Below are positions 57,623 to 64,000 of a DNA stretch of 64,000 nucleotides, piece after piece. Both the position numbers and the translations under genes were made by a program. This stretch comes from Streptomyces sp. CCM_MD2014. Lineage in GTDB: Bacteria > Actinomycetota > Actinomycetes > Streptomycetales > Streptomycetaceae. The stretch is taken from the NCBI RefSeq assembly GCF_000772045.1, contig NZ_CP009754.1, forward strand, positions 7,440,001 through 7,504,000, read 5' to 3'. Positions within the stretch are counted from its first letter, which is position 1; the number at the start of each line of letters is the position of its first letter. The notes under the pieces are model-generated. The model was not told where the DNA came from. It saw only the letters and a list, made by a program, of their open reading frames with translations, and made no database searches.

Positions 57623-59146
57623 TTAGAAGAAGCCCAGCTTCTTCGCGGAGTACGACACCAGAAGATTCTTGGTCTGCTGGTAGTGCTCCAGCATCATCTT
57701 GTGGTTCTCCCTGCCGATGCCCGACTGCTTGTAGCCGCCGAAGGCGGCATGCGCCGGGTAGGCGTGGTAGCAGTTCGTCCACACGCGTCCCGCCTGGATG
57801 GCACGGCCCGCGCGGTAGGCGGTGTTCATGTCGCGGGTCCACACGCCGGCGCCGAGGCCGTACAGGGTGTCGTTGGCGGTCTTGATCGCGTCGTCGAAGT
57901 CGTCGAAGGAGGTGACCGACACGACCGGGCCGAAGATCTCCTCTTGGAAGATCCGCATGCGGTTGTGGCCCTCGAAGATCGTCGGCTGGACGTAGTAGCC
58001 GCCCTTCAACTCGCCGTCGTGCTCGATCCGTTCGCCGCCGGTGAGTACCTTGGCGCCTTCCTGCCGGCCGATGTCCAGGTAGGAGAGGATCTTCTCCAGC
58101 TGGTCGTTGGAGGCCTGAGCGCCGATCATCGTGTCGGTGTCCAGGGGGTGGCCCGGCTTGATCAGCTCGGTCCGGGCGACGGCCGCCTCCATGAACTCGG
58201 CGTAGTTGCCGCGCTGGACGAGCGCACGGGACGGACAGGTGCAGACCTCGCCCTGGTTGAGCGCGAACATGGTGAAGCCCTCGAGGGCCTTGTCGCGGAA
58301 GTCGTCGTCCTGCGCCCAGACGTCGTCGAAGAAGATGTTCGGCGATTTGCCGCCCAGCTCCAGCGTGACCGGCTTGATGTTCTCGGAGGCGTACTGCATG
58401 ATCAGCCGCCCGGTGGTGGTCTCCCCGGTGAACGCCACCTTCGCCACCCGCGGGCTCGACGCCAGCGGTTTGCCCGCCTCCGCGCCGAAGCCGTTGACGA
58501 CGTTCAGGACGCCGGGCGGCAGCAGGTCTGCCACCAGGCTCAGCCAGTAGTGGATCGAGGCGGGGGTCTGCTCCGCCGGCTTCAGGACCACGGCGTTTCC
58601 GGCGGCGAGGGCGGGGGCGAGCTTCCAGGCCGCCATCAGGATCGGGAAGTTCCAGGGGATGATCTGCGCCACCACCCCCAGCGGCTCGTGGAAGTGGTAC
58701 GCCACGGTGTCGTCGTCGACCTCGCCGAGCGACCCCTCCTGGGCCCGGATCGCGCCCGCGAAGTAGCGGAAGTGGTCGATGGCGAGCGGGATGTCCGCCG
58801 CCAGCGTCTCGCGCACCGGCTTGCCGTTCTCCCAGCTCTCGGCGACCGCCAGGCGCTCCAGGTTCGCCTCCATGCGGTCGGCGATCTTCAGCAGGATGCC
58901 GGAGCGCTCGGTCACCGAGGTACGGCCCCAGCCCGGAGCGGCCTCGTGCGCGGCGTCGAGCGCCCGCTCGACGTCGTCCGCGGTGCCGCGCGCGATCTCG
59001 GTGAACGGCAGGCCGTTCACCGGGGACGGGTTCTCGAAGTACTGCCCGCGCGCGGGCGGCACGTACTCTCCGCCGATGAAGTGGTCGTAGCGCGACTGGT
59101 AGGAGACGATCGCGCCCTCGGTGCCGGGCGCCGCGTAACGGGTCAT
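57623..59146 (-). CDS. Aldehyde dehydrogenase, acetaldehyde type (ExaC/ThcA-like)
   Basis: This 507-residue NAD-dependent enzyme has IIPWNFPILMAAWKLAPALAAG (cofactor site), the glutamate in TLELGGKSPNIFF and the catalytic cysteine in NQGEVCTCPSR. It ends FGGYKQSGIGRENHKMMLEHYQQTKNLLVSYS. This is the class associated with DUF779 proteins and GAF-domain activators in alcohol/aldehyde oxidation (AldA, ThcA, ExaC). ATG 59146 has GGGAGG eight bases upstream. The regulator gene lies directly upstream on the same strand. Confidence 0.94.
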   Translation of the reverse strand: MTRYAAPGTEGAIVSYQSRYDHFIGGEYVPPARGQYFENPSPVNGLPFTEIARGTADDVERALDAAHEAAPGWGRTSVTERSGILLKIADRMEANLERLAVAESWENGKPVRETLAADIPLAIDHFRYFAGAIRAQEGSLGEVDDDTVAYHFHEPLGVVAQIIPWNFPILMAAWKLAPALAAGNAVVLKPAEQTPASIHYWLSLVADLLPPGVLNVVNGFGAEAGKPLASSPRVAKVAFTGETTTGRLIMQYASENIKPVTLELGGKSPNIFFDDVWAQDDDFRDKALEGFTMFALNQGEVCTCPSRALVQRGNYAEFMEAAVARTELIKPGHPLDTDTMIGAQASNDQLEKILSYLDIGRQEGAKVLTGGERIEHDGELKGGYYVQPTIFEGHNRMRIFQEEIFGPVVSVTSFDDFDDAIKTANDTLYGLGAGVWTRDMNTAYRAGRAIQAGRVWTNCYHAYPAHAAFGGYKQSGIGRENHKMMLEHYQQTKNLLVSYSAKKLGFF

Positions 59147-59284
59147 CCTGAGTGCCTCCCTCGACGAGCGCTGCCCGCCGTTGGACAGCTCTGCGCGTGA
59201 GGCTAGGAAGCGGGACGTTGCAGTGACGTTGCGTGCGCCGTCGTCACCGTCCGGCCTCCCGGCCCGCCGCTCGCAAGCGGACAC

Positions 59285-60580
59285 TCACCGAGGGTCCGCC
59301 GCCGTCAGCTCGGACTCCAGCGCGGCGAGCCGGGAGCCGGTCGCGGCCGTGGGCCGGACCGCGGCGAGGGCGCGCCACACGTCGAGATCGTCCTCCCCCC
59401 ACGGTGCGTGTGCCCAGTCGGCCAGCAGGTCGGGATCACCACAGGAGATCAGCGCCGCCCGCAGACCGTCGGCGAGCCGGCGCCTGAGCCGTGTCACCGC
59501 CGGAGCCTGGGACCCCGGCAGCAGGGGACCCCCGTACGCCGTGGCGGCCGAAGTGACCGCACCGGCCCGCAGACGGCGTTCGACGACAGCGGCGTCGGAC
59601 TCGACGGGCATCGTGAGCCGGTAGGGCCGGGAGGCCAGCCGGCCTGGTCCCAGGATGCCGCGCAGGCGGGCCATTTCGGCCCGCAGGGTCACCGGCGTCA
59701 CCGTCTCGTCCTCGTACAGCGCACACAGCAACTCGTCGCCGCTGAGGCCCTCCGGATGGTGCGCCAGCAGCACGACGATCTCACTGTGCCGCCGGCTCAG
59801 CCGGATCCGGCGGCCCTCCGCGCTCAGCAGGGCCTCGTCACGGCCCAGCACGGTCAGCTCGGCAGACTCGGTCCCCGCCCGCTCAGGGGTGAGCAGCGCC
59901 AACTGAGACTCCGCGGCACGTGCCACGGCCTGTACGAAACCCAGGCTGTGCGGATGGGCCAGACCGTCCCCGCCGGTGATGTCCACGGCGCCGAGCACCC
60001 GCCCGGTGCGGGGGTCGTGCACCGGAGCGGCGGCGCAGGTCCAGGGCTGGACCCGGCGTATGAAGTGCTCGGCGCTGAACACCTGCACCGGTCGGCCGAC
60101 GGCCACGGCCGTCCCCGGTGCGTTCGTGCCGACGGCCGACTCCGCCCAACGGGCCCCGGGTACGAAGTTCATCCGCCCAGCCCGGCGCCGGGTGGCCGGA
60201 TGACCCTCCACCCACAACAGCCTGCCGTGCGCGTCGCACACCGCGAGGAGGTGCTCGCCGTCGGAGGCGAACGTTCCCAGCAGCTCCCGGACCAGCGGCA
60301 TCACCCGCGCCAGCGGGTGTTCGGACCGGTAGGCGCCGAGGTCGCCGTCCGTCAGCTCCACACTCGCGGTGCCGTCCGGGCCGACACCCGCCCGGACGGA
60401 CCGTCGCCACGAATCCGCCACCACGGCCCGCACGGGTCGCGGCACCGTCCCCGCCTCGGTGAACGTGTCGTGGGCCCGACGCAGTGTGCGCGCACGCTCC
60501 ACGGGATCGGCCCCCGGTTCCAGAGCCAGCCATGAATCGGTCAACTCGGCCTCCCCGGACGGTGTTGCGGTTTGGGACAT
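59285..60580 (-). CDS. GAF-domain regulator of the aldehyde dehydrogenase (AcoR-like, without AAA+ domain)
   Basis: This 431-residue protein has a GAF domain (about 85-220: LLAVCDAHGRLLWVEGHP, GARWAESAVGTNAPGTAVAVGRPVQVFSAEHF, VLGAVDITGG). A C-terminal winged-helix-like region follows (LSRRHSEIVVLLAHHPEGLSGDELLCALYEDETVTPVTLRAEMARLR). The N-terminal part matches AcoR-type activators, but the sigma54-interacting AAA+ domain is absent, as expected in a genus lacking sigma54. It probably activates the dehydrogenase gene 138 bp downstream. GGAG supports ATG 60580. Confidence 0.9.
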   Translation of the reverse strand: MSQTATPSGEAELTDSWLALEPGADPVERARTLRRAHDTFTEAGTVPRPVRAVVADSWRRSVRAGVGPDGTASVELTDGDLGAYRSEHPLARVMPLVRELLGTFASDGEHLLAVCDAHGRLLWVEGHPATRRRAGRMNFVPGARWAESAVGTNAPGTAVAVGRPVQVFSAEHFIRRVQPWTCAAAPVHDPRTGRVLGAVDITGGDGLAHPHSLGFVQAVARAAESQLALLTPERAGTESAELTVLGRDEALLSAEGRRIRLSRRHSEIVVLLAHHPEGLSGDELLCALYEDETVTPVTLRAEMARLRGILGPGRLASRPYRLTMPVESDAAVVERRLRAGAVTSAATAYGGPLLPGSQAPAVTRLRRRLADGLRAALISCGDPDLLADWAHAPWGEDDLDVWRALAAVRPTAATGSRLAALESELTAADPR

Positions 60581-60674
60581 CGTCACTCCGCGGCTACGCG
60601 CGGACAACCACTTCGGCCGACCGGATCACCCGAACGCGGCGTTCCGGGCGCACGGGACGAAGGGCGGTGAGCGG

Positions 60675-61280
60675 TCAGGCGAAGTTGACCAGTCTGATGT
60701 AGCGGGTCCAGTCCCAGAAGGGACCCGGATCCGTGTGGTCGCTGCCGGGCACCTCGTGGTGCGCGATGATGTGCGTGCGGTCCTTGGGAATGGCGTACGC
60801 GGTGCAGATCGCCGCGGTGAGCCGGGCCGACTGCTCGTACAGGGCGTCGGTGAAGTACTCGGGCCGGTCCACCCACCCCTCGTGTTCAATACCGATGCTG
60901 CGGGTGTTGTAGTCCCAGTTGCCCGCGTGCCAGGCGATGTCCGCCTCCCGGACACACTGCGCCACGTGTCCGTCGGAGGACCGGACCACATAGTGCGCGG
61001 ACACCTGCCTCTCCGGATCACGGAAGATCGACAGGGTGTCGGCGTACGTCTCCTGTGTCACGTGGATGACCACGTAGTCGACGGGATAGGTCGTGGGGCG
61101 GCTCGAGCGGCTGTAGTTGGACGCGCTCGCCGGCTGCCACTCGGCGGAGGGATAGTCGGCGGCACGGTCCCGCGCGGCGGCCCGGGTGCCGGAGAGCAGG
61201 GTGTACGGGACCGTGGCCAGCGCGGCGCCCTTCAGGAGCCGCCGCCTGGTAGGAACGGGTGCTGTCCTTTCCCTGTCCAT
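60675..61280 (-). CDS. Tat-exported N-acetylmuramoyl-L-alanine amidase (Amidase_2)
   Basis: The 201 residues begin with a twin-arginine signal (PTRRRLLKGAALATVPYTLL). An Amidase_2 domain follows with zinc ligands in VVIHVTQETYADTL, the SIGIEHEGWVD motif and HHEVPGSDHTDPGPFWDW. It cleaves the bond between N-acetylmuramic acid and L-alanine in peptidoglycan. No cell-wall-binding repeats are attached. AAGGG eight bases upstream supports the start. Confidence 0.93.
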   Translation of the reverse strand: MDRERTAPVPTRRRLLKGAALATVPYTLLSGTRAAARDRAADYPSAEWQPASASNYSRSSRPTTYPVDYVVIHVTQETYADTLSIFRDPERQVSAHYVVRSSDGHVAQCVREADIAWHAGNWDYNTRSIGIEHEGWVDRPEYFTDALYEQSARLTAAICTAYAIPKDRTHIIAHHEVPGSDHTDPGPFWDWTRYIRLVNFA

Positions 61281-61691
61281 GGGGATTGCCCTTTCTTCGG
61301 TGGGCTCTGGGCCCGGTGGGGGGAGTGGGGTGGGTGCTCAGCCGTTCGACACGACGGAGCGGCATGACTGCGGAGCAGAACGCCGGCGCGGACGTCCGAA
61401 CGCCCCCAGGGCGAGGTGCGTCCGCGTGAATCACCGTACGGGGAGCGGGGGTTGCGCAGTAGAGCGCCGCGCCGTTCCGTGGACAGCCACCGCCTTGTGG
61501 ATACCGCGCTCACTCGATCGAGTGAACGGGGTGGGCAGGCCGGGCCCCGCCCGAGCGCCTGACCGCCGGGCACGTCGGGGATCCACGGGGTTGGTCAGTC
61601 GCCGCCACAGCGGTCGCCGCTGCGCACGGCGGGAGCGCGGTGTGGTGCCCGCGGCCGCTCCGTGGTCGCCGGCGGCGGGGCGTGATCGGTG
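61281..61691. other. Gene-free region between ROK regulator and amidase, with a 16-bp palindrome
   Basis: No coding sequence is evident in these 411 bases. The main feature is TCACTCGATCGAGTGA at 61510-61525, a perfect 16-bp palindrome about 230 bp upstream of the amidase start. It could be an operator or a nucleoid/methylase-like site. The region should also contain the amidase promoter and the end of the ROK transcript. Confidence 0.45.
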
Positions 61692-62900
61692 TCAGGCCCG
61701 CTCGGCCACCGCGCCCGGGTCGTCCAGAACGGCCCGCACCACCGAATGTGCGGCACCGAGCAGCGGTCCCTGCGGTCCCAGTTCCGACACGGCGACCGGG
61801 CAGGCCGGGCCGGCCGTGCGCCCGGCGAGTTCGTCGCGCAGCGACGGCACCAGCCAGGGGGCGAGTGCGGCGAGGGCGCCACCCAGCACCACTCCCTCGG
61901 GGTCCAGCAGGTTGACCGCACCGGTCAGAGCGATGCCGAGCGCCGTGCCCGCCTCGCGCAGGGCACGGCGTACCTCCTCGTCGCCCTCCGTGGCACGCTG
62001 GGCGAGCAACCCGACCCGGTCCTCCCCGGGCTCCATTCCCGCCGCGCGCAGTACCGCCTTCTCACCCGCGTACTGCTCCAGGCACCCTCGCCCGCCGCAC
62101 GGGCACTCCGGCCCGTCGGGACGGACCGGCACATGGCCGAGCTCACCGGCGAACCCGCGGGTACCCCGCAGCAGCCGGCCGTCGAACACCACGGCCGCAC
62201 CGATGCCGATCTCGGCCGAGACGTGCAGGAAGTCCCGGGGAGTGCCGTCACCGAGCCAGAGTTCGGCGAGCGCACCGAAGTTGGCCTCGTTGTCCACGGT
62301 CAGCGGCAGGTCCGCGGGCAGCAGCGCGCCGAGGTCCGCGTCGTGCCAGTCCAGGTTCGGGGCGCGTACGACGGTCCGGCCGTCCCGCGCCACGAGACCC
62401 GGCACGGCGACGGCGAGTCCCGCCGGCCACAGGCCCTCGGTCTCCGCATCCGAGACGACCCGCTCCACCAGGCCGGTGAGCTGCTCGAGCACCGGCTCCG
62501 GGGAACGGCCCCGGTTGCTCCCGTACCGCACGGCACGCGCGCGTACCCGTCCGCGCAGGTCGACCGCGCAGACGGCGAGGTGGTCGACGCCGACCTCCGC
62601 CCCGATGCCGGCCGGGCCCTGCCCGCGGACGGCGAGTGCGGACCCGGGCCGTCCCACGCGGCCGGGCCGCTCGGGGCCCAGCTCCTCCAGCAGGCCCGAG
62701 CGAATGAGTTCGTCCACGAGGGTGGAGACCGCGGCTCGCGTCAGACCGATCCGTGAGGCGACGGCGGCCCGGGACAGCGGGCCCTCGGCGCTGACGGTGT
62801 GCATCACCCGCGCGAGATTGCGGCGGCGCATTCCCTGCTGGGTGTCCGGCAGCGCGCGCCCGGGGCGGGCCGGGTGGGCTTCGTGCGGCGGTGCGGTCAT
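61692..62900 (-). CDS. ROK-family transcriptional regulator (XylR-like)
   Basis: This 402-residue protein has an N-terminal winged helix (NLARVMHTVSAEGPLSRAAVASRIGLTRAAVSTLVDELI) and a ROK sugar-kinase-like domain. That domain shows DNEANFGALAE, GIGIGAAVVFDGRLLRG-like, the GELGHV motif and the zinc site CPCGGRGCLEQYAG. Position just downstream of xylB makes it the likely xylose repressor, although S. coelicolor ROK proteins can be global activators. Confidence 0.92.
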   Translation of the reverse strand: MTAPPHEAHPARPGRALPDTQQGMRRRNLARVMHTVSAEGPLSRAAVASRIGLTRAAVSTLVDELIRSGLLEELGPERPGRVGRPGSALAVRGQGPAGIGAEVGVDHLAVCAVDLRGRVRARAVRYGSNRGRSPEPVLEQLTGLVERVVSDAETEGLWPAGLAVAVPGLVARDGRTVVRAPNLDWHDADLGALLPADLPLTVDNEANFGALAELWLGDGTPRDFLHVSAEIGIGAAVVFDGRLLRGTRGFAGELGHVPVRPDGPECPCGGRGCLEQYAGEKAVLRAAGMEPGEDRVGLLAQRATEGDEEVRRALREAGTALGIALTGAVNLLDPEGVVLGGALAALAPWLVPSLRDELAGRTAGPACPVAVSELGPQGPLLGAAHSVVRAVLDDPGAVAERA

Positions 62901-63158
62901 GCCTCCGTCAATCCTCGGTCTGTCGTCGCTCGGTCCGGTCCCGGACCGCGGCCCTGCCGGAGCGGGGCGCGGCCGACGCCCGGAACGGAACCTCGCCGGT
63001 GACCACTGGTCGTGTCCCGCGTGCGGGCCGGCCGACGGCGGGAAGCGCCGGTCGCGGTGCCGCCGCGTTCCCGTTCCGGGCGCGCCCCCTTCCCGCGGTG
63101 CTTCGCGAGGAACGGTTCACGCTGCCGGACGGCGGCCCCGCCCGGCGCGAGCGCGCCC

Positions 63159-64000
63159 TCAGCGAGAGGCCGCGTCCCGTTCCAGCAGTGGTGCCGCGTC
63201 GGAGAGTACCCCGGTGATCCTGTTCAGCGTCGCCTCGTCCCGTTCCACCGCATCGAGCACCGGCCCGGCGGCCGTGTTCCAGCGTCGGGCGACCGCGGCC
63301 GCGTCCTCGCCGGTCAGCAGACCGGCCGCCTGTGCCGCGGCACCGAGCGCGACCAGTTCTTTCGCCTCGGGGATCTGGACCGGGCGCCCCGACAGCCGGC
63401 GTACCGTCTGCTGCCAGGCCGACCCCCGGGCGCCGCCGCCGATCAGCAGCAGCGGTGCGGACGGGTCCGCGTCGGCGTCGAGGACCAGGTCGAGCGCGCC
63501 GAGCAGCGAGTGGACGGCGCCGTCGTACGCGGCCTGGAGCAACTGGCCGGCGGTCGTGTCGTGGCGCAGTCCGTGCAGAAGGCCGGACGAGTGCGGGAAG
63601 TTCGGTGTGCGCTCGCCGTCCAGGAAGGGCAGGAACGTGGCGCCGGTGCCCGGCTCGACGGCTTCCCGGTCCAGGTTCAGCAGGGCCGCCACGCGGTCGA
63701 CGGCGAGCGTGCAGTTCAGGGTGCAGGCCAGCGGCAGCCAGTCGCCGCGCGCGTCGGCGAAGCCCGCCACGGTCCCGGTCGGGTCGGCGGGGCGGCGCTG
63801 CGAGACGGCGTACACCGTCCCCGACGTGCCGAGGCTCATCACCGGTACGCCGGGGCGCAGCCCGAGCCCCAGTGCGGCGGCCGCGTTGTCCCCGGTGCCG
63901 GCGGCGACCAGGGTTCCCTTGGAGAACGGCAGGCCGTGGCCGTCGCGCACCGTCCCGGCCACTTCGCCGGGCCGTACCACCCGGGGCAGCAACGCCGGAT
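63159..64000 (-). CDS. xylB: Xylulokinase, 3' part (5' end outside window)
   Basis: The frame is open to the end of the window; about 280 C-terminal residues are visible. FGGY-kinase motifs include TLVAAGTGDNAAAALGLGL, SLGTSGTVYAVS, FLPFLDGERTPNFP and the ATP-binding LLLIGGGARGSAWQQTVRRLSGRPV. Xylulokinase phosphorylates D-xylulose into the pentose phosphate pathway. The ROK gene follows after 258 bp in which no coding sequence or clear hairpin was recognised. Confidence 0.93.
   Translation of the reverse strand, partial: PALLPRVVRPGEVAGTVRDGHGLPFSKGTLVAAGTGDNAAAALGLGLRPGVPVMSLGTSGTVYAVSQRRPADPTGTVAGFADARGDWLPLACTLNCTLAVDRVAALLNLDREAVEPGTGATFLPFLDGERTPNFPHSSGLLHGLRHDTTAGQLLQAAYDGAVHSLLGALDLVLDADADPSAPLLLIGGGARGSAWQQTVRRLSGRPVQIPEAKELVALGAAAQAAGLLTGEDAAAVARRWNTAAGPVLDAVERDEATLNRITGVLSDAAPLLERDAASR

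Overview
The window is high-GC actinomycete chromosome, almost certainly Streptomyces. The evidence is very strong third-position G/C, frequent GTG starts and one TTG start, a single TTA (bldA-type) leucine codon, and families typical of the genus: an XRE/DUF397/ATPase trio, a c-di-AMP riboswitch upstream of an NlpC/P60 hydrolase, an rppA-CYP158 pair, and CebR-type boxes at cellulase genes. The gene order resembles, from memory, the S. coelicolor interval from bioF to xylB; this was not checked against a database. No rRNA, tRNA, CRISPR array, insertion sequence or prophage was seen.

Layout. 1-3.8 kb: 3' part of bioF, a WhiJ-like trio (DUF397 protein, XRE regulator, RsbW-like ATPase), and a riboswitch-controlled cell-wall hydrolase. 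3.9-8.6 kb: urease operon ureABCFGD, with dispersed repeats between ureF and ureG. 8.7-17.3 kb: secreted tripeptidyl aminopeptidase, NAD-epimerase, PlsC acyltransferase, HTH regulator, and a large secreted M4-M28-chitin-binding protease with a DasR-like site upstream. 17.4-26.7 kb: MFS symporter, RpiB-like protein, rocD-ddaH with an Lrp regulator, and a coupled LytTR regulator/DUF485 subunit/Na+-solute symporter/LytS kinase operon. 26.5-31.9 kb: CtaG-like protein, phosphofructokinase, MurT/GatD and peptide deformylase. 31.9-45.9 kb: TetR/acyl-CoA dehydrogenase pair, the rppA-CYP158-cupin pigment operon, aldehyde dehydrogenase, an ATP-dependent DNA ligase coupled to a NUDIX protein, a thioredoxin-reductase-like flavoprotein with an XRE-cupin regulator, and a quinone oxidoreductase followed by two acyl-CoA dehydrogenases. 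46-52 kb: PI-PLC-like phosphodiesterase, small proteins, and a cellulose locus (AA10 LPMO, GH12 endoglucanase, LacI regulator, three CebR-type boxes). 52-64 kb: a MerR protein fused to two DNA sliding-clamp domains, DUF2071 and SnoaL-like proteins, RidA with a WYL regulator, an internally deleted SRPBCC pseudogene, an FG-GAP protein, an acetaldehyde-type dehydrogenase with its GAF regulator, a Tat-exported amidase, a ROK regulator and the 3' part of xylB.

Themes. Nitrogen acquisition (urease, DDAH, ornithine aminotransferase), extracellular polymer degradation (proteases, LPMO, cellulase) and peptidoglycan chemistry (NlpC/P60, MurT/GatD, amidase) recur. About eight genes carry a -10-like hexamer exactly 6-7 nt before the start codon and lack a convincing ribosome binding site, the signature of leaderless mRNAs. 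The most unusual single gene is the MerR-sliding-clamp chimera at 52.3-53.4 kb. The most structured candidate system is the four-gene sensor-transporter operon at 22.3-26.5 kb.
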